Notes: generated by a model not told the origin, from the sequence alone. 64,000 nt of DNA from Fibrisoma montanum (GCF_003583365.1 NZ_QXED01000009.1:239495-303494), one strand, 5' to 3'. Shown: positions 35,428 through 44,968, counted from the stretch's first letter. Numbers and translations: made by a program.

Positions 35428-37320
35428 TTACTGATATCCCCGTGCCTGCAGGCCAAACAACTCGGCGTAGCGGCCGTCCTGCTCCAGCAGTTCGTAGTGC
35501 GAACCGATTTCGAGGAGTCGCCCGCCTTCCAGCACCAGAATCCGGTCGGCCATGCGTACCGTACTGAAGCGGTGCGAAATGATCACCGACGACCGGCCTT
35601 CGGTCAGCTTGGCAAACCGCTGAAACACTTCGTACTCAGCGCGGGCGTCGAGAGCGGCCGTTGGCTCATCGAGAATGATCAACTGGGCATCGCGCATGTA
35701 GGCCCGGCCCAGTGCCACTTTCTGCCACTCCCCACCCGACAGTTCAACGCCTTTGTTGAAGCTCCGGCCCAATTGCTGTTCGTACCCGTCAGGCAGCTTG
35801 GCAATGACCGTATCGGCCAGACTCCGCTGCGCCGAGGTTTCGATGCGTGGCTGGTTGGTCCGCTCGTCGATGTCGCCCACGGCGATGTTGGTGCCCGCCG
35901 ACATCTTGAAGCGCGTATAATCCTGAAAAATGACACCAATGTTTCGCCGAAGCTCATCCAGATCGTACTCTCGTAGATCGTGGCCATCGAGCAGGATACG
36001 CCCTTCGGCGGGGTCGTAGAGCCGGGCCAGGAGTTTGACGAGCGTCGTCTTACCGGCTCCGTTTTCGCCTACCAAAGCCAGCTTTTCGCCCGCCTGGAGG
36101 GTAAACGACAGGTTGCGCAAGGCCCAGCGGTCGGAGTTGGTGTATTTGAAACCGACGTTCTCAAAAACGAACCCTTCGCGGATCGGGCTTGGAAACGGCA
36201 GCGGTTTACGATCCACCTGCGAGTGAATCAGCGGCTTGATAGCAAAGTAATCGAACAGGTCCTGCAAATAAATAGCTTCCTGCGTCAGGCTGCTGAACTG
36301 AAGCAGAATCCCTTCGAGTGAGGCACGTACCTGTCGGAATGAACCGGCCAGAAACGTCAGGTCACCGAGCGAAATCTGGCCATTGACGGCCCGCGCCACA
36401 ATCCAGACGTAAGCCCCATAGTAGCCCGCCGTACCGAGTCCGGTGAGCAGCACACCCCAGCCCGCCCGGCTGATGGCGAGTTGTTTGTTCTTCTGAAAGA
36501 ATTCGTTCGACAACGTACGGAACCGATCAATGAGAAACCCCGACAGGCCAAAAATCTTGACCTCCTTGGCCGTTTCGTCCGACGCACCGACGTAGCGCAG
36601 GTAATCGAGTTCGCGCCGTTCGGGCGTCCAGCTCCGCGAGAGTGAATAGCTTCGCTGGTTGAAGTAGTTGTCGCCGATAAACGAGGGCGTAACGGCCACC
36701 AGAATCAGCAGGAGCAGCCCCGGGTTGTAAACGGCCAGACCAGCCGCCAGAAAGCCCACCGAAATCAGTTCCTGCACCTGCCCGAACACCCCCGACAGCA
36801 GTACCGTCCGGCCGGTGGTTTGTCGGCGGGCCCGTTCGAGTTTATCATAGAACGTAGCGTCTTCAAACTGTTCAAGGTCGAGGGTCGCTGCGTGTTCCAT
36901 CAGCCGGACCGACGTGCGGTTGGCGAACAGATCGCCCAGCAGACCATCCAGCAGCGACACCGCCCGGCCGATTGCCATCGACAGGATTGCCAGGCCAAAC
37001 TCAGCCGCCACGAGGGTCCAGAGATAGCTGGTATCATCAAATCCCGGCAGGCGGTTAAGCCGAACCACCTCGTCGATGATCAGCTTACCGACGTAGAGCG
37101 TAGCCGCCGGAATAGCGGCCCGAACCAGTCGCAACGCAGCATTGCCGATGAACAGCCCCGGCGAGGTTTCCCAGACCAGCCGGAAGAACGCCGGCAGGTT
37201 ACCAAGGGCCGCAAACCGTTCGCGCCAGCTCAGTTCTTCCTTCGTATCGGTAGGCACCGCGCCGTTCGGTGGGGATGTGCCCATTCGACCAGCGGGTTGC
37301 GTAGATGTATTCTTTGCCAT
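35428..37320 (-). CDS. ABC transporter, fused permease and ATPase
   Basis: About 630 residues from ATG 37320 (ATG 37335 is also possible). The N-terminal transmembrane domain of about six segments spans residues ~40-330. The ATPase domain has Walker A GENGAGKTT, the signature LSGGEWQKVALGR and Walker B LIILDEPTAALD, followed by ISHRFSTV. This is the exporter type, probably a homodimer, moving a lipid, peptide or drug; the substrate is unknown. It is divergent from the thioredoxin-fold gene at 37496. Confidence 0.92.
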   Translation of the reverse strand: MAKNTSTQPAGRMGTSPPNGAVPTDTKEELSWRERFAALGNLPAFFRLVWETSPGLFIGNAALRLVRAAIPAATLYVGKLIIDEVVRLNRLPGFDDTSYLWTLVAAEFGLAILSMAIGRAVSLLDGLLGDLFANRTSVRLMEHAATLDLEQFEDATFYDKLERARRQTTGRTVLLSGVFGQVQELISVGFLAAGLAVYNPGLLLLILVAVTPSFIGDNYFNQRSYSLSRSWTPERRELDYLRYVGASDETAKEVKIFGLSGFLIDRFRTLSNEFFQKNKQLAISRAGWGVLLTGLGTAGYYGAYVWIVARAVNGQISLGDLTFLAGSFRQVRASLEGILLQFSSLTQEAIYLQDLFDYFAIKPLIHSQVDRKPLPFPSPIREGFVFENVGFKYTNSDRWALRNLSFTLQAGEKLALVGENGAGKTTLVKLLARLYDPAEGRILLDGHDLREYDLDELRRNIGVIFQDYTRFKMSAGTNIAVGDIDERTNQPRIETSAQRSLADTVIAKLPDGYEQQLGRSFNKGVELSGGEWQKVALGRAYMRDAQLIILDEPTAALDARAEYEVFQRFAKLTEGRSSVIISHRFSTVRMADRILVLEGGRLLEIGSHYELLEQDGRYAELFGLQARGYQ

Positions 37321-37495
37321 ATACAAAGAAGACAAGGGTTACGAAAGATTAGTTCTCCGAAAGTGACTGTGTTTGAGCCGCAAGCAAGCAGTTACATTAC
37401 TTAATAAATGCGAAACGACTATACTCATAGTTTTGACAGATTTCTTACCTTTCGTAAGCGTTCGCATCGGCACCGTTCTTAATCCTGACTCGCGT

Positions 37496-38869
37496 ATGAA
37501 CGATTTACTTCGCAGGCTGGGTAGCTTCCTGGCCGGTCCCCGTACAAAGTATAATCCGTTGCCCGGCATTCGGTACTTCTACGGCTCCTGGCAGGACGCT
37601 CTGAATGAAGCTGAACGACAGGGCAAGCCTGTTTTTGTTGATTTTGATACTGTTGGCTTCTACCCTCGCCAGGAAATTATCCGTGAAGCCTTTTCGGATA
37701 CCTCACTGGCTGTCAAGTTCAATGCGGGCTTCGTCAACTACCGGGTCGATGCCCAGCAGGGCGAAGGACTAGCCATTGCCGAGCGTTACCGGGTGCTTTC
37801 CTATCCGGTTCCCACTTCTCTCTTTGTTTTGTGGGATGGTAGTGTGTTACATCGGGCGTCCGGTTATAAAGGGATAACGGGTCTGCTGGCCGAAGCCGAT
37901 AAAGCCCTGGCCCTCGCCAACAAACCCAACCTACGGTCAACGCTAGAACAGACCTACCTGGCGGGCGAACGCGATTTGGTCTTTCTGGCGACCTACCTAC
38001 AGGAGCGAGCCAATGCCGACATGCCTAGCCATGACGCCCTGACTACCTATCTGTCGCTCGTTCCGGAATTGGATTGGAACACGGATGAAACGGTAGCCCT
38101 AATCATCGGCAATTTGACAACGTATGACCAGCGCATCGTTGGCGTCTTGCTGCAAAAGCTTCGTCAACTCCGTGATTCAGACGATAATCCAGCCATTGTA
38201 CTGCGAAACAAAGTCAGTGAACGCATCCGTCAACTAATCCGAAGCCGGTTTCACCAGGCAATTGCCGAGCATGATGAGCAGGAACTGACCGAGCTTATTG
38301 CTGACAACGAGCAGTTATTATATGCCGAGCGGGGCGACTCGCTGTCGAAACAGGAGGTGGATGAGATGACGAACGGGTATCGAAGACGGTTTTACGCCGA
38401 GACCAAAAACTTCAACCAATACCGTCCCTTGGCCGAAGCAGAAGCCTGGCGGTTGATGACCATCTCCAAGGAAGCGGTTCGGGAAAAAGACAAGGAAGCG
38501 TTTCGAAAATATCTGGAACGAAAAAATAAGCTGGATGAAACAGGCGACCGACCGGATTACTGGAAGTTTGCCGAAGCCATGAGCACCTTAGAATCGCAAG
38601 ATACGGCGCGTCAGCTTAATCAACTGGTTCGCTACTACGAGGAGCATATGACCGACCCCGACGACCTGGAACAGGCGCTGGTATGGTCGGCCAGGGCGCT
38701 GGAATACGACCGCAGCCCCGGCTTTCTGCATACGCACGCCCGCCTGTTGATGAAACTCGGCCGAACGGCAGAAGCCGACCGTATGCTCCATGAAATGTCG
38801 AGTCAACAGACGCCCGGTACCCGCGTAGTACACGCTGTGATAAAGAAGCTTAAAGATTATGAGCGATGA
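37496..38869 (+). CDS. Thioredoxin-fold protein lacking the CxxC site, with helical C-terminal domain
   Basis: 457 residues. ATG 37496 precedes the conserved block; an upstream frame is likely non-coding. The N-terminal ~130 residues align with the thioredoxin protein at 39605-40081: GSWQDALNEAERQGKPVFVDF, REAFSD, KFNAGFVNYRVDA and the SYPVPTSL cis-Pro block. At the active site it reads FDTVGFYPRQEI, with no cysteines, so redox activity is unlikely. The C-terminal ~300 residues are helical, with TPR-like spacing. The role is probably binding or scaffolding. No signal peptide is apparent from ATG 37496. Confidence 0.75.
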   Translation: MNDLLRRLGSFLAGPRTKYNPLPGIRYFYGSWQDALNEAERQGKPVFVDFDTVGFYPRQEIIREAFSDTSLAVKFNAGFVNYRVDAQQGEGLAIAERYRVLSYPVPTSLFVLWDGSVLHRASGYKGITGLLAEADKALALANKPNLRSTLEQTYLAGERDLVFLATYLQERANADMPSHDALTTYLSLVPELDWNTDETVALIIGNLTTYDQRIVGVLLQKLRQLRDSDDNPAIVLRNKVSERIRQLIRSRFHQAIAEHDEQELTELIADNEQLLYAERGDSLSKQEVDEMTNGYRRRFYAETKNFNQYRPLAEAEAWRLMTISKEAVREKDKEAFRKYLERKNKLDETGDRPDYWKFAEAMSTLESQDTARQLNQLVRYYEEHMTDPDDLEQALVWSARALEYDRSPGFLHTHARLLMKLGRTAEADRMLHEMSSQQTPGTRVVHAVIKKLKDYER

Positions 38870-39021
38870 CCTCGCTGCCCATGTTCTCTGCTACCTTTTC
38901 ACGACGGAATCCGCCTTAAACTTACAGGGTATACAACGATTTGAGTCGACCTTAAAATCCGCTCAAATTGTTTAAGACAGTCTGAATACTGCGAAAGATT
39001 TAGGGAATTGGGTAGACTTGT

Positions 39022-39049
39022 GTTTATTCGGAAACGTTTCCGAATAAAC
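39022..39049. promoter_or_regulatory. Perfect 28-bp palindrome, LacI-type operator candidate
   Basis: GTTTATTCGGAAAC and its exact complement form a 28-bp perfect palindrome centred on the AAACGTTT core that typifies LacI/GalR-family operators. It lies 11 bases before the ATG at 39061 and just downstream of a -7-like box (TAGACTTG at 39013-39020). A repressor there would block the iron-permease-like gene. A hairpin role in the 5' leader is the alternative. Confidence 0.65.
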
Positions 39050-39060
39050 CGATATCATTC

Positions 39061-39567
39061 ATGAACGATACTAAGTTTGCCGATTATTTTGAGCGCCTGG
39101 CCTCGCGGGCTACGAAAGCCACCGGCTCGTCAACTGCATTCCTGCTTGCCCTGCTGACAGTTATTATCTGGCTCGTAACGGGACCACTCTTCAATTACTC
39201 AGACACCTGGCAACTGGTCATTAATACCGGAACGACCATAGTTACGTTTCTGATGGTATTTCTGATTCAGAAATCACAGAATAAGGATTCGCTGGCTATG
39301 CAGATCAAACTGAATGAGTTGCTCGCCGTGAACCGGAAAGCCAGTAACCGGCTCCTCAACGTCGAGGATCTGACCGAAGCCGACCTGCGGGCACTGCACG
39401 AGTTTTTCGGGCGGCTGGCCGAGAAAGCCAAAAACGAAGACAGCCTGTCGGAGTCGCATTCGGTCGAGGAAGCGGAAGAAATTCACCAGGAGAAGCTGGA
39501 AGAGAAACGGGATCGGCACAAATCCAAAAAAAACAATTCGCATACCGAGTCCTCAACCAATGGGTAA
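39061..39567 (+). CDS. Low-affinity iron permease family protein (Fet4-like)
   Basis: 168 residues. Two membrane segments near residues 24-45 (FLLALLTVIIWLVTGPLF) and 52-70 (LVINTGTTIVTFLMVFLIQ) are followed by DSLAMQIKLNELLAV, all typical of the Fet4-like iron-permease family. The C-terminal half is a charged, coiled-coil-like tail rich in Glu and Lys. Bacterial members are short and their transport role is not proven. The 28-bp palindrome directly upstream suggests specific repression. Confidence 0.85.
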   Translation: MNDTKFADYFERLASRATKATGSSTAFLLALLTVIIWLVTGPLFNYSDTWQLVINTGTTIVTFLMVFLIQKSQNKDSLAMQIKLNELLAVNRKASNRLLNVEDLTEADLRALHEFFGRLAEKAKNEDSLSESHSVEEAEEIHQEKLEEKRDRHKSKKNNSHTESSTNG

Positions 39568-39604
39568 GGCCATAAGTTAACCGGTGACTACCTACCTTTG
39601 GTCT

Positions 39605-40081
39605 ATGAAGCGACTTGCCCTGATGTTCTGTCTCCTGCTGAATTCTGGTCACGCCAGCGAATCAGTCGGCATCCAGTTTTTCAATGGATCGTGGAACGCG
39701 GCCCTGGCCGAAGCCCGTCGCCAGCACAAACCCCTGTTTGTCGACTTTCACACGCACTGGTGCCTGCCCTGCCATAAGATGGCCCGGGAAGCGTTTCCGA
39801 ATCCGACCGTTGGCGAAAAATTCAATACGACCTTCATCAACTACCAGGTAGATGCTGAGATCGGCGAGGGACCGGAACTGGCCCGGCGCTTTGGAGTCAG
39901 AAGCTACCCCACGGCACTGTACCTGACCGCCGACGGCGGACTGGTCCACCGGGCGGTCGGATACGCGGGCGTCAATGCCATGCTGACGCAGGTCGATCAG
40001 GTGCTGCGGATGCCCGCCATGCGGAAGTTTATACGCAAGCAACGACGGCAGGGTGTTAATCTGAACGACGGATCAAATTAG
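39605..40081 (+). CDS. Exported thioredoxin-like protein with CLPC active site
   Basis: 158 residues from ATG 39605, giving a clean signal peptide (MKRLALMFCLLLNSGHAS). The thioredoxin fold has the active site HWCLPCHKMAREAF and the cis-Pro in SYPTALYL. It is closely similar to the N-terminal part of the protein at 37496, which has lost both cysteines. A TACCTTTG box (39593-39600) just before the ATG matches the -7 consensus, so transcription might begin almost at the start codon. Its stop overlaps the convergent AAA ATPase gene by 4 bases. Confidence 0.85.
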   Translation: MKRLALMFCLLLNSGHASESVGIQFFNGSWNAALAEARRQHKPLFVDFHTHWCLPCHKMAREAFPNPTVGEKFNTTFINYQVDAEIGEGPELARRFGVRSYPTALYLTADGGLVHRAVGYAGVNAMLTQVDQVLRMPAMRKFIRKQRRQGVNLNDGSN

Positions 40082-41193
40082 AATCCAACTTTCAGCGTTT
40101 CCATCCGTTCGCCCGAGACGGTCTGCTCTTCGATATTGAAAATATCGGCCAGGGTCATCGGCTCGTTCGTGCGGTGTTCTATACCGAGGTGAGCCAGCAG
40201 CATATTCGCCTTATCGGCCGCCAGTTTCCCGAACGCATAATCGACCATCAGGCGCCCTTTGCGGAGCAGCGCCTTGTCGAGCAGGTGTTTACTGGCGTTG
40301 AACGTAGCGATCACCTGAATGTGCATGCAATCGGCGAGCAGGCCGTCCGTCAGGTTCAGGATATTCGACACGCTGTTGGTATCGCCACCGGCTTCGCGGG
40401 CCTGTAAGATCCGCTCGGCATCTTCGATGATCAGCACGGAGTCCTTGTTGTCCAGCAGAAACGGAATGATCTCAGGCGAGGTCAGGTAGTTGGTCATGTA
40501 GGGCGGCAGAATCAGCATATCCTTCCTGACCAGCGAACTAAGGTACTTGATGTAGGTAGTCTTGCCGGTTCCGGGTTCGCCATGTAGCAGAATCAGCCCC
40601 TTGCTTTTAGGTTGCGCCAGCAGCGACACCAGCCGCTCGTGAACGGGCGGGAAGTCGTCGTTATAGTGCAGATCCAGATCAATATCGGGCGGCAGGATTT
40701 CCACCCGTTCGGTATGCAAACCACCCAGACCACTCTGAATCAGATAGATGTGCGTCTGGTTCTCTTCGTGTACATATTTGTGTTCCTGCACACCATCCAG
40801 CAGTGCCCGCGCCGTCGTTTCGTCGCGGAAATAGCCATGCAACCGAAAAAAGCGATCCCCCACAAATTCGGCCTTTAAAACTACTCCGTCATCGTGTTGA
40901 TAAATGCGCTCGATAATATGCCAGCCCTCGTCGTTGACCCGGGATGAGTGATTGATCGGCAGAAAGCCACGGCCTTCCAGCAATTCCCGGGCCGATGGTC
41001 TGAAGTCGTCGTTGAAGTGCAGGTAATTCGGATAGACGCCAAACGTCTGAACGAAATGCGGAGCCAGCGGAAACTCCCGATCCAGATCGCTGGGGATATA
41101 CAGGTTTTGAATCGTATGCTGATTCTGCGTACGACTACTGGCCGTCAGGTAGCGAAAAGGATCTTGTCCGGAATGCTCAGCGTGAGGTTTCAA
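40078..41193 (-). CDS. AAA family ATPase
   Basis: 371 residues. The N-terminal ~190 residues form a domain specific to this subgroup. The ATPase core has Walker A GEPGTGKTTYIKYL near residue 205, Walker B VLIIEDAERIL near 255 and an arginine-finger-like region (ALLRKGRLMVDYAFG) near 325. It has no signal peptide and no membrane segment. Such small single-AAA proteins act as remodelling or chaperone-like ATPases; the substrate is unknown. It ends overlapping the stop of the thioredoxin gene on the opposite strand. Confidence 0.85.
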   Translation of the reverse strand: MKPHAEHSGQDPFRYLTASSRTQNQHTIQNLYIPSDLDREFPLAPHFVQTFGVYPNYLHFNDDFRPSARELLEGRGFLPINHSSRVNDEGWHIIERIYQHDDGVVLKAEFVGDRFFRLHGYFRDETTARALLDGVQEHKYVHEENQTHIYLIQSGLGGLHTERVEILPPDIDLDLHYNDDFPPVHERLVSLLAQPKSKGLILLHGEPGTGKTTYIKYLSSLVRKDMLILPPYMTNYLTSPEIIPFLLDNKDSVLIIEDAERILQAREAGGDTNSVSNILNLTDGLLADCMHIQVIATFNASKHLLDKALLRKGRLMVDYAFGKLAADKANMLLAHLGIEHRTNEPMTLADIFNIEEQTVSGERMETLKVGF

Positions 41194-41273
41194 GTAATGT
41201 CAGGTTACAATTTATCGTACCAAGTTATCCATAAAACGATAAAATGCCTAATTATGACTGACATCCGGCTGCG

Positions 41274-42188
41274 TCAGTACGAAAATCGCAGGGCGTTGGG
41301 TGAAAACCGGAACATGAACTCATGCGTACTGTTCTGAGAGTACGTACTGAAGGGGTTTTCGGGGGTCTGCGAGTAGAACAGGTACCCCACCCGGATCGAT
41401 GACCCCAGTTGCAGTTCGGCGGTTGCGTGGACGTAGCTCGTCTGGATCAGGCCGGGCGTCTTGTACCGGTAGGCCAGCCCAAGCCCAAACCGCTCGTTGA
41501 TCCACGCCTTGGCGTTTACGTCGACCCCGAGCGGGCGACCGCTGATTGCCGATACCAGCACCGACGGGATGAGTACTACGTTCTCGGCAACGGCCGTTTT
41601 TACCCCCGCCTGGAACATAATCGGCCGGACGCTCTGGTACAGAAACCGGTTCGACAGGTTCAGTGCCTTACCGATAAGTTCGGGAGCCGAGATACCGCCG
41701 AAATACCGATCCGACTGGTAATACACCCCAACGCTCAGGCTGCCAACGGCGCGGTTCAGGCTGGATGCACTCGTGAAATCATAGATGGGCAGCACACTCA
41801 CGCCCCCCTGCACGCCAACGGATAGTTTGGCCAGGGCGGGCATGTTGAACCGATACGCAACGCTGCCGTACGCGCCCGTTGCCTGAAACAGCCCCATCCG
41901 GTCGTTGAGGGCCTGAAAGCCCAGCCCGATGGTGCCGTTCGCGATGGCGCCATCGGCCGCAACGCTCTGGGTAATGGGGGCATTGCGCAGGCCAATCCAT
42001 TTACGCCGGAGCAGCGCCGTCAGGTGAAACGACTCCCGGCTACCCGCCGTAGCCGGATTGATACCCAGCGGATTGACCAGGTACTGCGAGTACAAAACTT
42101 CTTTCTGAGCAACGACAGAACCGGTTGCGAGGATCGAGATACTGCCGCCGAGCAGGCAAGCGAACAGAGCTTTTCCGATTGGATGCAT
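41274..42188 (-). CDS. PorP/SprF family type IX secretion membrane protein
   Basis: 304 residues with a signal peptide, then the typical block EVLYSQYLVNPLGINPATAGSRESFHLTALLRRKWIGL near the start, followed by outer-membrane barrel strands and a C-terminal strand. Members are tied to type IX secretion and attachment of surface adhesins. A second member lies at 53890-54870 beside the giant adhesin. This one has no adhesin neighbour, so it may serve a distant substrate. Confidence 0.9.
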   Translation of the reverse strand: MHPIGKALFACLLGGSISILATGSVVAQKEVLYSQYLVNPLGINPATAGSRESFHLTALLRRKWIGLRNAPITQSVAADGAIANGTIGLGFQALNDRMGLFQATGAYGSVAYRFNMPALAKLSVGVQGGVSVLPIYDFTSASSLNRAVGSLSVGVYYQSDRYFGGISAPELIGKALNLSNRFLYQSVRPIMFQAGVKTAVAENVVLIPSVLVSAISGRPLGVDVNAKAWINERFGLGLAYRYKTPGLIQTSYVHATAELQLGSSIRVGYLFYSQTPENPFSTYSQNSTHEFMFRFSPNALRFSY

Positions 42189-42588
42189 ACTAAGCCGGGG
42201 AACAGGCCGCCAAATTGTAGGCTTTTGGGGTAAAAACCTAATCCAATGTAAGGTTATCCATTCATTTGTTACGTGCGCTGGTCCGCCTGACTCTGCGATG
42301 AGCCTTGTCGGTCATACTCTGAACGAAACGTTCATTTACGACTGAATCACCCGTTTATACAACTGGTTAGCCCAAAGCTTCCGTTCGTTCAATAATATGG
42401 TGAGCTGATCCGCCAAGACACTACTTTCGAGGGCAATTAGCACATACAACAAATCCTTCTGAACACCATGAAAAATCAATCTTCCTCCCCTGACCGTGTT
42501 TATCAGCCTTGGTTTTCCACTGTTTATCAGCCAACAAACGCCCTGACAACGTGGGTGGCGTTCCGTACAGCCTAGCCTGAATAAGAGT
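42189..42588. other. Intergenic stretch between the PorP-like and NDH-2-like genes
   Basis: About 400 bases. A 35-codon frame (ATG 42469, ending 42576) lies directly before the NDH-2-like gene but has no recognised motif. An open - strand frame (42336-42608) looks like a weak remnant. No hairpin terminator was seen. Confidence 0.4.
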
Positions 42589-43926
42589 ATGGAAGCAACG
42601 ACACACATTGTCCTGCTGGGAGCCGGCTATGTATCCGTAAACGCGTATCGGTCGCTGGCTAAAGCACTCAGACGACAGCTTAAGACGGGTTCCGTAGCCA
42701 TAACGGTCATTGATCCGCTGGGTTACCATGCGCATCAGGGCTGGACGAGCGAAACGCTGACGGGTATCATTCAGGCTTCTCACCAACGGACTCAACTTAC
42801 CGACATCATGCCGCAGGCCCGGCTGCTGCTGGGCAAGGCGGATTACATCGACATTGACGACAAGCGCATCTATGTTCACCTGAACGACGGCACCACGCAG
42901 TGGGTACCTTACGATCACCTGGTACTCGGAATCGGCGCTTACGACAAACTGGCGCTGACCGGAAGCCAGCAGTATGGCTATCAGGTGAAGGGGCATCAGG
43001 CTCTGCTGCGAACTATGGAACGTATCCAGGAACTCGTCTGGCTGGCTTCGACCGAAAGCCCGGCAATGGCCCAACGGCTGCTGACCTTTACGGTAGTCGG
43101 CGGAGGGTTTACGGGCGTAGAGATCGCTACCAACCTGGCTGAATACGTCCGCCTGGTGCAGAAACAATACCCTTCGCTACGGGATGCTAACGCCCGAGTC
43201 CGACTGATTCACAGCACGAAACATATACTACCTGGTCTCCAGCTTCGCTTTGATCGGCTGGTTCGTTACGCCGAGCGCCAGATCAGACAATACGGTATTG
43301 AGGTCATTCCTCAGCGTCGGGTTGTTGAGCTTACGGAAATGGGTGTCAGGCTTGATGACCAATCGTTCTACGAAAGTGGACTGGTCATCACTGCGGTGGG
43401 ACAAATGCGAAAGGTGCTGCCCGGCACGGAACCGTTCACCCATGATGCCCAGAAACGGGTATATCTCAACAAGTTCTTACAGGTAAAAGGGCAAACAGAT
43501 GTCTGGGGTGGCGGAGATGCCTGCCGGGTCGAGCACCCGATTCGCCCCGGCGCCTGCCCGTCGAATGCCTTATGGGCAATTCAGCACGGCGTACACATCG
43601 GCCGGAACATTGCCCGGACCATCTGCCATAAACCCCTGAAACCGCTTACATATCCGGGCTTAGGACAGGCTGCCAGTCTAGGACTTGGTAAGGGTGTTGC
43701 CGAACTGTGCGGCATTCAGTTTACGGGCACCCTGGCGTGGATCATGCGCTGGTTTGTCTTCCATTCGTTCATGCCGTCCCGCCGAACCATGTTCGCCTGT
43801 ATGAGTGACTGGTTTTATCTGTTACGTACCCAACGCCGGAAAGCCTTACAGCGGCATTCTGTCGAAGCGGGTAAACCGGACTTGCCGGTAGAACAGGCCT
43901 CATGGGTAACCTATACCACCGCCTGA
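42589..43926 (+). CDS. NDH-2-like NAD(P)/FAD-dependent oxidoreductase
   Basis: 445 residues. The N-terminal FAD-binding fold is IVLLGAGYVSVNAYRSL; the second nucleotide fold is FTVVGGGFTGVEIATNLAE near residue 165. The FAD C-terminal block is VWGGGDACRV. This is the order of type II NADH dehydrogenases, which pass electrons to quinone without pumping, but membrane partners are not shown. The third base block WGGGDACR is intact, so activity is likely. A strong terminator follows at 43987-44024. Confidence 0.85.
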   Translation: MEATTHIVLLGAGYVSVNAYRSLAKALRRQLKTGSVAITVIDPLGYHAHQGWTSETLTGIIQASHQRTQLTDIMPQARLLLGKADYIDIDDKRIYVHLNDGTTQWVPYDHLVLGIGAYDKLALTGSQQYGYQVKGHQALLRTMERIQELVWLASTESPAMAQRLLTFTVVGGGFTGVEIATNLAEYVRLVQKQYPSLRDANARVRLIHSTKHILPGLQLRFDRLVRYAERQIRQYGIEVIPQRRVVELTEMGVRLDDQSFYESGLVITAVGQMRKVLPGTEPFTHDAQKRVYLNKFLQVKGQTDVWGGGDACRVEHPIRPGACPSNALWAIQHGVHIGRNIARTICHKPLKPLTYPGLGQAASLGLGKGVAELCGIQFTGTLAWIMRWFVFHSFMPSRRTMFACMSDWFYLLRTQRRKALQRHSVEAGKPDLPVEQASWVTYTTA

Positions 43927-43986
43927 TTGCTCCGCTTGCTACGTAATGGCGGTTGAGCAGCAGGTTTTTCCCCCTCGATACCCCCC

Positions 43987-44024
43987 GACGAATCACAGCG
44001 ACATCCCTACCGCTGTGATTCGTC
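43987..44024 (+). terminator. Intrinsic terminator after the NDH-2-like gene
   Basis: GACGAATCACAGCG (43987-44000) pairs with 44011-44024, loop of 10, followed by ATTTT. It lies inside an upstream in-frame extension of the next gene, which supports placing that gene's start at 44201. Confidence 0.8.
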
Positions 44025-44200
44025 ATTTTGCCCGATCGGGATTCGATTACTACGCTTTTTCACCAGAGCCTCAACGGTTTATGACCGATAGCCGACAACT
44101 CGTTCTGGCTTTGACGCGCTTCGAGTCATTTTATTTGGCGTTCCTTTCCGGGCCGTACACCTTTGACGAGATAATCAGAACCATCCGTCACTGGAAAACC

Positions 44201-44968
44201 ATGAAAAAAGCAGGCGTACTCATTTTGTTGCTGGTTAGCGCGCTTTCCGGCTACCCGCAGTCCAGAAAGATTTTGATTGTATCGACCAATGTTGATTCGG
44301 TTGGCAGTAAAAAGAGCGGCACATTTCTGATGGAAATCGCGCTGCCATTCAGTGTCTTTCAGAAGAACGGCTATTCGGTGGATATTGTAACGCCCAAAGG
44401 CGGTCCGGCGGCCATCTATCAGAGCAGTAAGACCTGGGACGAACTGACGCAGGCGCAGACTAACCCCGCCTACCTGGCGGCCGTTGCCAATACGTACCCG
44501 CCCGAAAAAATTCAGCCGTCGGCTTATGCGGCCGTTTACTACCCAGGTGGTCATGGCCAGTTCTTCGATGTGCTGAGCGACGAACGTATCGCCAGACTAG
44601 CGGCAGCCATCTACGAAAATGGCGGAGTTGTCGGCTCAGCAGGGCATGGAACGGCCTCGCTCGTTAACATTCAGTTGCGCGATGGTCAGTATTTTGTGAA
44701 GGATAAAACCATAACCTGCTTCCCAACCTGGGCCGAAAAAGCCTACATGGATATTTCCCAATATGGGAAACTGCTGCCGCTGGACATGCAGCAGGTCTTA
44801 ACCCGTCGGGGGGCCAATCTGGTCGTCAGTACGCAGGCAACGAAAGATGATCAGCATCTGACGCACGTTATTGACGCCCGGCATCGGGTTGTGACCGGTA
44901 CGTTTGCTTCATCGGCCAAGTGGGTAGCTGAAGAAATGCTCAAACTCATCGCTGGCAGTACGAGGTAA
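44201..44968 (+). CDS. Exported DJ-1/PfpI-like protein without the usual nucleophile cysteine
   Basis: 255 residues from ATG 44201, where the signal peptide starts (KKAGVLILLLVSALSGYPQ). The fold has the DJ-1/PfpI order: ILIVSTNVDSVGS, PFSVFQKNGYSVDIVTPKGG, YAAVYYPGGHGQFFD. In HchA and DJ-1 the nucleophile elbow is A[VI]CHGP; here it reads GSAGHGTASLVN, with Gly where the Cys should be. So the glyoxalase or deglycase chemistry known for the family is doubtful. The gene is possibly a binding or chaperone member. Upstream there is a strong terminator, so it has its own promoter. Confidence 0.8.
   Translation: MKKAGVLILLLVSALSGYPQSRKILIVSTNVDSVGSKKSGTFLMEIALPFSVFQKNGYSVDIVTPKGGPAAIYQSSKTWDELTQAQTNPAYLAAVANTYPPEKIQPSAYAAVYYPGGHGQFFDVLSDERIARLAAAIYENGGVVGSAGHGTASLVNIQLRDGQYFVKDKTITCFPTWAEKAYMDISQYGKLLPLDMQQVLTRRGANLVVSTQATKDDQHLTHVIDARHRVVTGTFASSAKWVAEEMLKLIAGSTR

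Noticed and set aside
42469..42576. 35-codon frame before the NDH-2-like gene, possible leader peptide
   Set aside because: No ribosome binding site, no hairpin or attenuator next to it.
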